30,551 nucleotides of DNA from VMCP01 sp964527775 (GTDB lineage: Bacteria > Bacteroidota > Bacteroidia > NS11-12g > UBA955), in contig CAZGQS010000023.1 of NCBI GenBank assembly GCA_964527775.1, positions 1-30,551 on the forward strand, given 5' to 3'. Position numbers and translations under genes: made by a program. The notes beneath the pieces were generated by a model that was not told the DNA's origin, did not search any database, and was given only the letters and a program-made list of their open reading frames with translations. Of this stretch, positions 7,584 to 16,521 are shown one piece after another; within the stretch, counting starts at the first letter, position 1; the number at the start of each line of letters is the position of its first letter.

Positions 7584-8041
7584 CATGCCGTTTTTTCTAC
7601 CAACCGCTGGCACACCCACAGTAAACAGGCTTTACCATGTAGGCGTGATAAAGCCCTTGCTTCTCTTTCATATTTGCATTCAAAATACCCCACTTTGGAT
7701 ATCTGGTCATCGAATAACCTATTGAAGTCCTTTATTTGATAGTTCTGTGAGCAATGTGTCATCTCGTGCAAAATAGTATCAATCATTTGCTGGATGGTTT
7801 GGTGACTTCTAAGGCATATTACACATTCATTGGTATGAGAATAGTAAAGTCCTGCCCACTTCTTGTGAGAGTAATACCTGATGGTCAATGTTGGTATTGG
7901 TACATTTGGGGTAAGAATATTTATAATGTAGCCGTCAGATACCAAAGAAAACGGATTTCTCAACAGGTAAAGCCTCAATTGGTAGTTCTGCAATTTTCCT
8001 TTATATTTTCCACCTTCGCTGTACTTTATACCCAATTTCAT
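7583..8041 (-). CDS. Small SprT-like zinc metallopeptidase-fold protein
   Basis: The 152-residue product has the zinc signature ILHEMTHCSQ (H92-E-x-x-H96) and a downstream acidic/aromatic helix YEREARALSRLHG that could supply the third ligand. This resembles SprT-like or M48-type minimal peptidase domains carried by mobile elements. The start is placed at 8041 (MKLGIKYSEGGKYKG), because the upstream in-frame ATG at 8095 would have the terminator hairpin at 8061-8089 inside its coding sequence. There is no signal peptide, so it should be cytoplasmic. It is the first gene inside the left end of the island. SprT-like mini-proteins can act in DNA-protein crosslink repair or toxin release; neither role can be assigned here. 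Confidence 0.65.
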   Translation of the reverse strand: MKLGIKYSEGGKYKGKLQNYQLRLYLLRNPFSLVSDGYIINILTPNVPIPTLTIRYYSHKKWAGLYYSHTNECVICLRSHQTIQQMIDTILHEMTHCSQNYQIKDFNRLFDDQISKVGYFECKYEREARALSRLHGKACLLWVCQRLVEKTA

Positions 8042-8060
8042 ACTACCACTTTTTAAAACA

Positions 8061-8089
8061 CAAAAAAGCCCCCTCAATGTGAGGGGGCT
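8061..8089 (-). terminator. Rho-independent terminator of the small lipoprotein gene
   Basis: A nine-pair perfect stem (AGCCCCCTC with GAGGGGGCT) around a five-base loop. On the minus strand the T-run TTTTTT follows. It lies 26 bases behind the stop of the gene at 8115-8375. Confidence 0.92.
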
Positions 8090-8114
8090 CAGCAAACACT
8101 ATCAACGATTTAGT

Positions 8115-8375
8115 TTAGTTGCACACTGTTTTGGCAACGGAGGTAGCCGTAATACCATCTACCGTAGATGAAGCCGTTGTAGTTTTACCATTAACATCAC
8201 TAAGGTCTTGACCGCATGCTTCAAAAGTAGTCTTGGTCACTTGTGGGTAACCAGGAGTGTTGACGTTGACAGAAGTGGTAGTAGTCATTGTACAAGTAGC
8301 ACACTTTTGACAATTTGTTAATGAAATGGAAGATACCAATACAAGTGCTACGAGAATGGTTTTAACTGTTTTCAT
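8115..8375 (-). CDS. Small Cys-containing lipoprotein
   Basis: The 86-residue product starts MKTVKTILVALVLVSSISL, followed by TNCQKCATC. The export signal is clear, and the Cys in TNC may be lipidated although the lipobox is loose. The mature part is Thr/Ser-rich (CTMTTTTSVNVNTPGYPQV) with further Cys residues in CATC, EACGQDL and the terminal TVCN, allowing two disulfides. I recall similar short exported proteins in Bacteroidota but no known function. It is followed by a strong terminator and preceded, 63 bases away, by the SHOCT gene on the same strand, with which it could be co-transcribed. Confidence 0.7.
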   Translation of the reverse strand: MKTVKTILVALVLVSSISLTNCQKCATCTMTTTTSVNVNTPGYPQVTKTTFEACGQDLSDVNGKTTTASSTVDGITATSVAKTVCN

Positions 8376-8438
8376 ATTGATTTATTTAAAGGTTAATTGA
8401 TTATGTGTGTTTCAATAAGCTTTGGCTGTGATATCACT

Positions 8439-8966
8439 TCACTTGATGTATTTTGAAAGCTCCTCCTTCTTTTTATTGTATTCATCTTGACTTATTAGTC
8501 CCAAATCAAACTTGTCTTTGGCCCGTTTTAGCTCCTCCAATGCTTCATTACTCGTCATGCCAAATCCTTTGATTTCGCCGGTGGACAAGGCGTTTTCAAA
8601 TTGGATTAGGTAATTCCCTGATAAAGCATACATCCCTTTTGTTCTCATTAGCACTTGATAGCCTGAACGCTTTGTGCCACTCACAAATATTTTCTTGATT
8701 TCAGTTTCACTTCCACTGTTCGCTGCAGTTAAAAGGGTCATCGGGATAATGATTCCATCCCCTTGATAAATGAATGCGAATGTTTTATTAGAGGAAGGCA
8801 CCCCAATACGAATCTTATCCCCAACCTTATACTCCGCACCATCACTGGCGATGTAAGATGTGTACTCTCCTTTTTTTACAGTTAGACCAAGGTCTTTGAA
8901 ATGGACTTCTTGTGCTTCACTTTGACCAAAGTAAAACAGCACGAAAAACAATGTTAGGTATCTCAT
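8439..8966 (-). CDS. Exported protein with C-terminal SHOCT domain
   Basis: The 175-residue product begins with a signal peptide (MRYLTLFFVLFYFGQSEAQ, likely cleaved after EAQ). The middle (residues about 20-130) is beta-rich, with a KVGDKIRIGVPSSNKTFAFI stretch. The last 35 residues, EELKRAKDKFDLGLISQDEY followed by NKKKEELSKYI, match the SHOCT pattern (short C-terminal helix pair, LxxLxxxGxITxEEFxxxKxxLL). SHOCT tails are thought to mediate oligomerisation. It is the first gene of a leftward pair and is divergent from the WYL regulator across about 100 bases. Its role on the island is unknown. Confidence 0.7.
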   Translation of the reverse strand: MRYLTLFFVLFYFGQSEAQEVHFKDLGLTVKKGEYTSYIASDGAEYKVGDKIRIGVPSSNKTFAFIYQGDGIIIPMTLLTAANSGSETEIKKIFVSGTKRSGYQVLMRTKGMYALSGNYLIQFENALSTGEIKGFGMTSNEALEELKRAKDKFDLGLISQDEYNKKKEELSKYIK

Positions 8967-9065
8967 TTTTTAAGTTTAGACAAGTTTATTAAGTAATTCT
9001 GCCAATTAGAGTCAATAAGTTGCAGGATATGTTTTTCTGACCTTACTTGGCAAAAAAAAATCATC

Positions 9066-9950
9066 ATGTTCAATCAAAACAGAATTTTTAGAGTTTTTCA
9101 GCTCGTGAATTTTCTCAAAGCACGACCGCCAAAGTCGATAAAGAGCATTATGGGATTTTTGGAGACATCCGAGCGAACCATATACCGCTATTTAGATTTG
9201 CTGAAAGAGTTGGGGTTTGAATTGGAAAAGGACAACGCCAACCGGTTCAGCATACCTTATCCTACCGACACCGAGTTGATGGTTTTTACCCAAGAAGAAA
9301 AAAGTTATTTGGAACAGCTGATACGCAGCGCTGGCAAGAACAATAAACTCTCTGAGGGCATCCTCTACAAAATTTATCAGGGGAGTGACCCTGAGGTTGG
9401 TGCAAACGCTGTTTTCAAAGTCCACTTGGCAAAAATGGTGGAACAACTATCCATTGCCATCGTTGAAGAAAGGCAGGTTCGGATTCTCAATTATACCTCT
9501 GCAAATTCAGAAACCATTAGCCATAGGTTGGTAGAACCAATGTGTTTTACCGACAACTATACCTCATTGTCTGCATTTGAAGTGTCCTCCTTAAAAAATA
9601 AATACTTTAATGTCGAGAGAATGGGAGGCATTGAAATACTTGAAAACCCGATGAAACACCAGCACTTGCATGAATACTTTAAGCCTGATGTCTTCGGTTT
9701 TCAGGGCAATACCATGGGTAAAGTTGTTTTGTGGGAAATGGGCATTAAGGGTACCACTCTGCTAAAAGAGCAATACCCAATGACCAGTGCCTTCATTCAT
9801 CCATCAGCAAAGGAAGGAGTATTCAGTTTTTCAGCCGAAGTTCAGGATTTTCGTGCACCTGCTGGTTTTGCACTCAGTTTAATGGACGAGGTGATTATTA
9901 TCGGTTCCGAAGATTTCAAATTATATGTCCAAAACATTCTCAACGGCTAG
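9066..9950 (+). CDS. WYL-domain transcriptional regulator
   Basis: The 294-residue protein has an N-terminal winged helix-turn-helix (about residues 5-62: FQLVNFLKARPPKSIKSIMG, then SERTIYRYLDLLKELGFEL). A WYL-type ligand-sensing domain follows (about 125-200: VRILNYTSANSETISHRLVE, YTSLSAFEVSSLKNKYFNVE). The namesake W-Y-L is replaced by YTSLSA, while the flanking EP and F-x-x-xR-like residues are kept. A C-terminal extension of about 90 residues follows, as in PafC/BrxR-like proteins. WYL regulators such as BrxR and CapW are known to repress anti-phage operons. Here the gene lies directly upstream of a helicase-nuclease gene, separated by 204 bases with two small dyads, which suggests it controls that gene. 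Confidence 0.85.
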   Translation: MFNQNRIFRVFQLVNFLKARPPKSIKSIMGFLETSERTIYRYLDLLKELGFELEKDNANRFSIPYPTDTELMVFTQEEKSYLEQLIRSAGKNNKLSEGILYKIYQGSDPEVGANAVFKVHLAKMVEQLSIAIVEERQVRILNYTSANSETISHRLVEPMCFTDNYTSLSAFEVSSLKNKYFNVERMGGIEILENPMKHQHLHEYFKPDVFGFQGNTMGKVVLWEMGIKGTTLLKEQYPMTSAFIHPSAKEGVFSFSAEVQDFRAPAGFALSLMDEVIIIGSEDFKLYVQNILNG

Positions 9951-10010
9951 TCTAAAAGCGATTCAACCTTATCATTGGTTGTCTTAGATAAAACCTCAAA
10001 TGAGTAAAAG

Positions 10011-10032
10011 TGGCAATGCTCCCTTTTTGCCA
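10011..10032. promoter_or_regulatory. Dyad TGGCAA-N10-TTGCCA, possible operator
   Basis: A perfect six-base inverted repeat with a 10-base spacer lies between the WYL regulator and the helicase gene. It could be an operator for the regulator, whose relatives bind inverted repeats. No T-run follows, so a terminator is less likely. Pattern only. Confidence 0.3.
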
Positions 10033-10106
10033 TGCCTTATGCTATAGGGATTTTACAGAAACAACACTTAAATGCAATATTTCAAGAAGAAGGTCATATT
10101 TTTAAA

Positions 10107-10129
10107 CCAATTGTCCACCCCTAAATTGG
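10107..10129. promoter_or_regulatory. Dyad CCAATT-N11-AATTGG upstream of the helicase gene
   Basis: A second six-base inverted repeat lies 26 bases before the helicase start, where a repressor would block transcription or translation. It shares no sequence with the dyad at 10011-10032. Confidence 0.25.
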
Positions 10130-10154
10130 ACGCACTGAAATAGAAAAAAACACG

Positions 10155-13100
10155 ATGCAGTTAACCCCACGAACTTTAAGTGAACTTCAAAAACGATTAA
10201 AAATCGGCAATCGTAGAGGAGTACATCTGAACGCCATTCCATCAAAATCTCGATATAAATTCGACTTACATCGCCTATCGCATATTGACGAATCACTACC
10301 AAACGAGTTTATTGAAGCTTTACTAAGCCAACTCCCTCTAAAATTTCGGGTAAGTTGGAAAACAACTTCCAAGGGTGTGAATTCCTTGCTCGAGACCGAC
10401 CAAGCACAGTTGGTGAATATTTCAAAGTCGTTCGAAAACCTCATCAACCAAACAGAAGCTATAGAGTCTGAAAAGGGTATAAATACTTTTGGGTTCGGGT
10501 TCCCTATTTTAGTAAGACGTGACCAATTAGACAAAAAACTGACGGCAGCACCAATTCTGATTTGGTCGCTGCGGATAAAACGTTCTCAAAAAGAATTCAA
10601 TACTTGGGAAATCCTAAGGTCAGAAGATGACCCAGTTTATCTAAATGAGGTCCTCATAAATCATTTATACAACGATTCCAAGGTGGTCATCCCACCAATA
10701 CCCTCAGAGATGTTGGACGATGGTCTTATCTCAAAAGATGAGTTGGTGGATTTATGTGCAAACCTGTTAAAAGAGGTCCACTTTACGGGTGAAATGACCT
10801 CCCCCGGAACCCTTCGGGAACAGTTAAGTTCAATAAAACCCATCGAGGAAAAAGCCCATTACGAAAAAGCACTCGGAGATTCCATCAATGGATTTATTGA
10901 CTTTGGTGGTGTTTTTTCAATTTTCGAAGTTCAAAAACAAAACATCATTGAGGATTATGAACGCCTGATGAATATTGCGGATTTGAACTTGGACCTTGAA
11001 GATTTGGACAATCACCACTTTCAATCCATCTCATCGGTCCAAACTGACCCCTCCCAGCAAGGTATTTTACATGCCTTAGAAAAGAAAAGGAACATCCTTA
11101 TTCAAGGTCCCCCCGGTACAGGTAAGAGTCAAACCCTTACTGCCATTCTTATCAATGCCTTGGAAAATCACAAAAAAACACTTGTTGTCTGTGAAAAGAG
11201 AACAGCCTTGGATGTCCTTCACAATGCACTTATAGAAAAAGAACTTGGCAATAATTGTATTCTTATTCGAGACATTGTCAAAGATAGAAGGGCGGTAATT
11301 GACTCTGTACGTGGCAGAATTGATACCTCCTCCTACAAAAAATACAACTATTCCTACTCCAAAGAACCTTTATCTGAAATAATTCAAAAGGCTAAAAGCC
11401 TAATTGATGTCATCAATGATCGCCATCAAAAATTAGATAAGAAGCTTTTGGGGGATAAAAATTGGACTGCTATTGTAGGGGAATTGCTCGCTCAGCTCAA
11501 TAATGAGGAGCCATTACAACCCACACAAATTCACGAATGGAACTTCACTTACACTTCTAAAGAGCTCAACGAATTACTTGAGGTAGTGAATGAAGGTGAC
11601 GTACTATACTCAACCTATAAACCCTGTATTGATTTTACTTTCCTGAACCCCAACGTTTTTCTTGTAGATAACCCATATCAGCTTGAAAAAGAATTAAAAA
11701 CCGCTTTTCATCAAATTGAATTAGACCTAAACGAAATCGAAAAGCTTTCAACGAATCGAACGTGGTGGCAAAGATTTTTCTACCCAAAACTGCGGCGTTC
11801 AGTCAGCGAACTTAAGGATAGGGTCAATTCAAACAAGCTGTCAAATAAGCTCATTGAATCTACAAAAAACGAAGAAATCATTGCTGAAATCAAACTAATC
11901 ATCAAACAGTCTAAAGCCTATTTTGAAAAAAACCATCTTTTCATAGCTGAGTACAACTGGCTGACATATTATAGAAGGTTGGATTCACAAAAAGTAAAGA
12001 TTGTTGATTATTTAAAGGGTAAAGAAAATTGGAGACGGCTCACCCTGATTGAATATCTTCATTCCATTTTGAGTCAATTTGCAGACAGCCAATTACCAAC
12101 GGCAGATACAGAACTCGTTGAACTTGGCAAAACAATCAAAGGACTTGAGGAAGAGCAACTGAATTACATTCGTTATTCTTGGTTTTCCGAACAGATGAGT
12201 GCCACGAGTTCGTTTGTCACCAAACATAATGGCCTATCCGTCGAAAATCTTTACAACAAACGTAGTAGTACCAAGCATAAACGGTTATCTCTACGGCAAA
12301 TCGTTCAATACGATATTGACCTTTTCACTACGTTTTTCCCTATCATTCTTACATCACCCGACGTTGCAAGTAATTTGTTTTTGGGGAAAAATGGATACTT
12401 TGACATTATCATGTTCGATGAGGCAAGTCAATTGAGACTTGAGGATAATCTCCCTGCCATTCTGAAAGGGAAACAGCGGATAATTGCAGGTGATGAGCAT
12501 CAGATGCCGCCCTCCAATTATTTCAGTAAGGTCTTTGACGGGACCTTAGATGACGAGGATGAATTGGATGAGGAAGAAACATTTACCATTGACCGAAATA
12601 ATCTGTTGCTCTCATCAGAGTCTCTGCTCGATTTTGGTATGGAACTGAATTTCGAGAAAAGGTATCTTGATTTTCACTATCGGTCACGTCACCCATATCT
12701 CATCGACTTTTCAAATTATGCCTTCTATAACCAGCGTCTTAAGCCCTTACCTAATATCATTGACTATACACCTATCAAGTATTTGCAGGTGAATGGCACA
12801 TTCAGTGAGCATATCAATGAAGCAGAAGCAGAAAAAGTCCTCTCCATCCTTGAACACAATATTCAAAGGTTACCGAATGGTGAATACCCTTCGGTTGGAA
12901 TAGCGACATTCAATATCACCCAACGGAATTTTATCATTTCCCAAATACACGAGAGGCAAAAATTCGACAAATTCAAAGCCTTCAATGATAAAATCAGTGA
13001 ATTAGAACAAAATGGATTGTTCATCAAAAACCTTGAAAATATTCAAGGGGATGAAAGAGATGTAATCATCATCTCTACTACATATGGCATTGGAAAGGAC

Positions 13101-14132
13101 GGGAAATTCACCCAAAGATTTGGTCCAATTAACCATTCGAAAGGCTACAAACTGCTCAACGTAATTGTTACAAGGGCAAAGTATAAGGTCTACATCTGTT
13201 CCTCCATCCCTGAAAATGTATTCTCTAACTTCAGGAATGAACTCTCCTTGGAAGGCTCAAACAATAGAAGGGCTGTATTTTATGCCTACCTCTCCTATTG
13301 TAAGGCAGTTTCTGAATCCAATACCGAATCGAGGGAAGCTGTTCTCCAAGCACTCTCCGAAAATGCAGGTAGGGTAAACACCTTAGATTTCGATACAATG
13401 GGCAGATTGGAATCACCTTTCGAGGAAGAAGTGTATGAACGACTTATTGATAAGGTGGACAAAGACAAGCTCTATCTGCAAATGAAAGTTTCAGAATTCC
13501 GAATCGATATGGTCTATGATTCGAAAAGACCTGGCGTTCCAAAAATCGCCATAGAATGTGATGGTGCTAAATACCATTCGAGTAGGGAGGCCTATCTGCA
13601 CGATAAACACAGACAGCAGATTTTGGAGAAACACGGATTCGTTTTTCATCGCATTTGGAGTACCAATTGGTGGCGGAACCCACAATCTGAAACAGAACGT
13701 TTGGTGGCGTTTATTCATAGTGTTGAATCAAAAAAAGACCACAAATTGCCCGACTACACGCAAATTGCATCCGCATTTGGTGACCATTTCGTCTCAATGG
13801 ATTCAATTATCACAAAAGCGAGTGTTATGGACCAAGCTGCCGAACAAGCCAATATCAACGTGATAAGTGATTACCAAGAAGAGGCTTACCAAAACGATAC
13901 CCTACCAAAGGTCAAAGTGGAGAGTCAGGTGCTCCTACATTACCTCAATGAGGATAAAAAAATCAAGGTCCACATTGTTGAGTATCCTAACAAGTCGACG
14001 TCAGTTATGGACATTCACCAAATAAGTAAAGATTCACCCCTTGCAAGTTCCCTTCTCGGACATTCCGTAGGTGATATTACCAAAGTTGGCAATCTTGATA
14101 ATTTTGTCCAAATCTTAGAAATAATCGGGTAA
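10155..14132 (+). CDS. SF1 helicase with C-terminal Vsr/DUF559-like nuclease domain (putative defence protein)
   Basis: The 1325-residue protein has an N-terminal region of about 300 residues without recognised motifs. A split superfamily 1 (UPF1/AAA_11-AAA_12-like) helicase core follows. Walker A is QGPPGTGKS (G318-S325), and motif Ia is VVCEKRTALDVL. A long, partly helical insertion covers about 400-700. Walker B is MFDEAS (D755-E756), followed by AGDEHQMPPS, FHYRSRHPYLIDFS, motif V near NIQGDERDVIIISTTYG and motif VI in LLNVIVTRAK. Residues about 1095-1190 form a PD-(D/E)xK domain of Vsr/DUF559 type (FRIDMV with D1118, IAIECDGAKYH with E1134). About 130 further residues end the protein. 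The architecture recalls the single-gene defence protein Hhe (DUF4011-helicase-Vsr), but I cannot confirm the N-terminal domain. It stands alone behind a WYL regulator and ahead of a type I restriction operon. Confidence 0.85.
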   Translation: MQLTPRTLSELQKRLKIGNRRGVHLNAIPSKSRYKFDLHRLSHIDESLPNEFIEALLSQLPLKFRVSWKTTSKGVNSLLETDQAQLVNISKSFENLINQTEAIESEKGINTFGFGFPILVRRDQLDKKLTAAPILIWSLRIKRSQKEFNTWEILRSEDDPVYLNEVLINHLYNDSKVVIPPIPSEMLDDGLISKDELVDLCANLLKEVHFTGEMTSPGTLREQLSSIKPIEEKAHYEKALGDSINGFIDFGGVFSIFEVQKQNIIEDYERLMNIADLNLDLEDLDNHHFQSISSVQTDPSQQGILHALEKKRNILIQGPPGTGKSQTLTAILINALENHKKTLVVCEKRTALDVLHNALIEKELGNNCILIRDIVKDRRAVIDSVRGRIDTSSYKKYNYSYSKEPLSEIIQKAKSLIDVINDRHQKLDKKLLGDKNWTAIVGELLAQLNNEEPLQPTQIHEWNFTYTSKELNELLEVVNEGDVLYSTYKPCIDFTFLNPNVFLVDNPYQLEKELKTAFHQIELDLNEIEKLSTNRTWWQRFFYPKLRRSVSELKDRVNSNKLSNKLIESTKNEEIIAEIKLIIKQSKAYFEKNHLFIAEYNWLTYYRRLDSQKVKIVDYLKGKENWRRLTLIEYLHSILSQFADSQLPTADTELVELGKTIKGLEEEQLNYIRYSWFSEQMSATSSFVTKHNGLSVENLYNKRSSTKHKRLSLRQIVQYDIDLFTTFFPIILTSPDVASNLFLGKNGYFDIIMFDEASQLRLEDNLPAILKGKQRIIAGDEHQMPPSNYFSKVFDGTLDDEDELDEEETFTIDRNNLLLSSESLLDFGMELNFEKRYLDFHYRSRHPYLIDFSNYAFYNQRLKPLPNIIDYTPIKYLQVNGTFSEHINEAEAEKVLSILEHNIQRLPNGEYPSVGIATFNITQRNFIISQIHERQKFDKFKAFNDKISELEQNGLFIKNLENIQGDERDVIIISTTYGIGKDGKFTQRFGPINHSKGYKLLNVIVTRAKYKVYICSSIPENVFSNFRNELSLEGSNNRRAVFYAYLSYCKAVSESNTESREAVLQALSENAGRVNTLDFDTMGRLESPFEEEVYERLIDKVDKDKLYLQMKVSEFRIDMVYDSKRPGVPKIAIECDGAKYHSSREAYLHDKHRQQILEKHGFVFHRIWSTNWWRNPQSETERLVAFIHSVESKKDHKLPDYTQIASAFGDHFVSMDSIITKASVMDQAAEQANINVISDYQEEAYQNDTLPKVKVESQVLLHYLNEDKKIKVHIVEYPNKSTSVMDIHQISKDSPLASSLLGHSVGDITKVGNLDNFVQILEIIG

Positions 14133-14138
14133 TTGAGA

Positions 14139-14169
14139 TTTGTCAAGTTTAAAAAGGAAGTAACATTTG
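14139..14169 (+). promoter_or_regulatory. Possible promoter of the methyltransferase-like/hsd operon
   Basis: TTTG (14139-14142), 18 bases, then TAACATTTG (14161-14169) is close to the Bacteroidota pattern, with one extra base in the -7 box. It lies about 60 bases before the gene at 14230 and directly behind the helicase stop. Weak. Confidence 0.3.
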
Positions 14170-14229
14170 GGTTAATTTAGATACCATCATACCCACTCAA
14201 TTTGAATTCAATCTTTAAAGTCAAAGCCT

Positions 14230-14967
14230 ATGAGTAGCATTTATGAGCACCTTAAACGATATGGGTATGACCTGCAATACAGCATGGACGATGATTTGTG
14301 CTCTGAAGCTCTAATGAGTCATTTAGGTAGAAAAAAGTATTCGAAGTTTTGGAAGTATGTTGACAGTTACCACCAAACCCACGGCACAAATGGTATTGAA
14401 AAAGCAATAAGGGATTACATTGGAAATGATGAGAAACACTTAAAAATCTTATTAAGTGGTCAAATCCTTATCAGCGTTAAAATATTAGAGGCCATCATTG
14501 ATGTTATCCGAGATTTACATTTGATTGGACGTGAAAGCATCAACATATTAGAACTCGGGGGTTTTGATGGGTGGGCGTCAGATTACCTTAATAGGTATGT
14601 CATAAAGAAAGCTAAAATTGATATTGTTGATTTGGAATCCCCTAATTCGCATTCAAATCCTAATATAGGAATGATTCGGTCGAGTTACAGCGAGTTTAAT
14701 TCCAATAAGAAGTATGATGTGGTATTTTCAATACTTGGTATTGAACTGAGTAAATTTGAAGAAATGCTCGATTGTATGATAAGAAATACTGAGTGTGGAA
14801 GTCTTGTTTTTCTTGGATTGAGAGTGCAAGGTGCTGAATATGAGTTGATTTTAGAAAAATGTAGGCAAAATGGTTTCGAATCCATAAATCAGCCAACTAA
14901 AAGTATACCTGTACAATTAGGAACAGGAACTCAAGTCTTGCCTTTATTTGAATTCAAAAGGAAATGA
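14230..14967 (+). CDS. Putative class I SAM-dependent methyltransferase-fold protein
   Basis: The 245-residue protein has a helical N-terminal half (DDLCSEALMSHLGRKKYSKF and following) and then a Rossmann-type core. ILELGGFDGWASDYL resembles motif I (E/DxGxxxG), KIDIVDLES the acidic end of strand 2, YDVVFSILGIEL motif IV, and CGSLVFLGLRVQGAEYELIL the strand-5 region. No NPPY-type DNA amino-methyltransferase motif or PC motif is present, so a DNA base target is not indicated; a small-molecule, RNA or protein substrate is possible. Only 45 bases separate it from hsdM with no terminator, so it is probably the first gene of the restriction operon. I do not recognise a specific family, and the methyltransferase call rests on motif I and fold-like spacing. 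Confidence 0.55.
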   Translation: MSSIYEHLKRYGYDLQYSMDDDLCSEALMSHLGRKKYSKFWKYVDSYHQTHGTNGIEKAIRDYIGNDEKHLKILLSGQILISVKILEAIIDVIRDLHLIGRESINILELGGFDGWASDYLNRYVIKKAKIDIVDLESPNSHSNPNIGMIRSSYSEFNSNKKYDVVFSILGIELSKFEEMLDCMIRNTECGSLVFLGLRVQGAEYELILEKCRQNGFESINQPTKSIPVQLGTGTQVLPLFEFKRK

Positions 14968-15012
14968 GAGACGAAGTGGCGAAAGCAACTTCCAAATAAA
15001 AAAACAAAATCT

Positions 15013-16521
15013 ATGGTAAAAGACTTAGAAAAGACCCTTTGGGCTACGGCCGATAAACTGCGCAACAACATGGATGCTGCCGAGTACAAACACATTGTAC
15101 TGGGTCTGATATTCCTAAAATATATATCCGATAGTTTTAAAGAGCTTCACTCCAAGTTGAGTGAAGATGCACTCTCAAATCCTGAAGACAAGGACGAATA
15201 CCTAGCGGAGAATGTGTTCTTCGTTCCTCCTACTGCAAGATGGGAGTACCTCCAATTCGAAAGAGCCAAACTCCCAACCATCGGTAAGGATATAGACGAT
15301 GCGATGGATGCAATCGAAAAGGACAATCCCAATTTGAAAGGTGTTCTTCCAAAGGATTACGCCCGTCCAGCATTGGACAAAAAACGATTGGGTGAACTCA
15401 TTGACCTGATTGGAAATATTGGTTTCAATGAACCGGGTCAGAATAGTAAAGACCTATTGGGAAGAGTATATGAGTATTTCTTGGGAATGTTTGCCGATGC
15501 GGAAGGAAAACGTGGCGGACAGTTCTACACTCCTGAGAGTATCGTTAAACTTTTGGTGGAGATGTTGGAACCATACTCAGGACGTATAGGCGATTTTTGT
15601 TGTGGTAGTGGTGGTATGTTTGTTCAAAGTGAGAAGTTTATACAAGCACACGGAGGGAAAGTTGATGATATTGCAGTTTATGGTCAGGAAAGTAATCCCA
15701 CCACCTACAAATTAGCCAAAATGAACCTTGCCATTCGTGGTATTGATGCCAAGATTGAATTAGGCGATACTTTCCATAACGACAAACACAAAGACATTCA
15801 AGTTGATTATGCTATAATGAACCCACCGTTCAATGTGTCAGATTATGGGGCTGAATCCTTGCAAGATTCATACATGTGGAAATACGGAGTACCACCGTCA
15901 GGTAACGCCAATTATGCGTGGTTACAACTGGTTTTAAATAAACTCAGTCCAAGTGGTGTGGCAGGAATTGTACTTGCCAATGGTGCCATGACCTCAAATT
16001 CAGGTGGGGAGAACGAGATTAGGAAGAATATGATTTTGGATGGTGTGGTTGACTGTATGGTTGCCCTACCAACTCAATTGTTCTTCAATACTCAGATACC
16101 GGCCTGTCTTTTCTTTTTGGCACGCAACAGAACCAACGGAAAGTTTAGAAATCGTAAAAATGAAATCCTGTTTATTGATGCCCGCAAGTCAGGGGCGTTG
16201 GTATCAAGAAAGAATAAGGCATTTACCGATGAGGACATTTCCAAGATATCAGAGGTTTATCATAATTGGAGAAGTAAGGATGGAAATTACGAGGACATTC
16301 AAGGGTTCTGTAAGTCTGCAACATTAAAGGAGGTTGAGGATAACAACTTTGTACTTACACCGGGTCGTTATGTTGGCACAGAGGATATTGAAGACGATGG
16401 AGTTTCCTTCGAGGACAAGGTTGCAGTGATATCAGAGAACCTGAAATCACATTTTGAACAATCCATTGAACTTCAAGAACGCATTAAACTTAACCTTAAA
16501 AAAGTGGGGATTGAGTTATGA
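15013..16521 (+). CDS. hsdM: Type I restriction-modification system methyltransferase subunit
   Basis: HsdM makes N6-methyladenine on the target site and with HsdS forms the M2S methylase and, with HsdR, the restriction complex. The 502-residue length is usual. The N-terminal helical domain (LEKTLWATADKLRNNMDAAE, IVLGLIFLKYISDSFKEL) is followed by the catalytic domain. The family GGQFYTPESIVKLLVEML stretch comes first, then motif I DFCCGSGGMFVQ (about 194-205) and motif IV MNPPFN (N270-P-P-F). The C-terminal part contains CLFFLARNRTNG and ILFIDARKSG, as in other HsdM. Its stop overlaps the hsdS start as ATGA, so translation is coupled. All catalytic residues are present, so it should be active. 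Confidence 0.97.
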   Translation: MVKDLEKTLWATADKLRNNMDAAEYKHIVLGLIFLKYISDSFKELHSKLSEDALSNPEDKDEYLAENVFFVPPTARWEYLQFERAKLPTIGKDIDDAMDAIEKDNPNLKGVLPKDYARPALDKKRLGELIDLIGNIGFNEPGQNSKDLLGRVYEYFLGMFADAEGKRGGQFYTPESIVKLLVEMLEPYSGRIGDFCCGSGGMFVQSEKFIQAHGGKVDDIAVYGQESNPTTYKLAKMNLAIRGIDAKIELGDTFHNDKHKDIQVDYAIMNPPFNVSDYGAESLQDSYMWKYGVPPSGNANYAWLQLVLNKLSPSGVAGIVLANGAMTSNSGGENEIRKNMILDGVVDCMVALPTQLFFNTQIPACLFFLARNRTNGKFRNRKNEILFIDARKSGALVSRKNKAFTDEDISKISEVYHNWRSKDGNYEDIQGFCKSATLKEVEDNNFVLTPGRYVGTEDIEDDGVSFEDKVAVISENLKSHFEQSIELQERIKLNLKKVGIEL

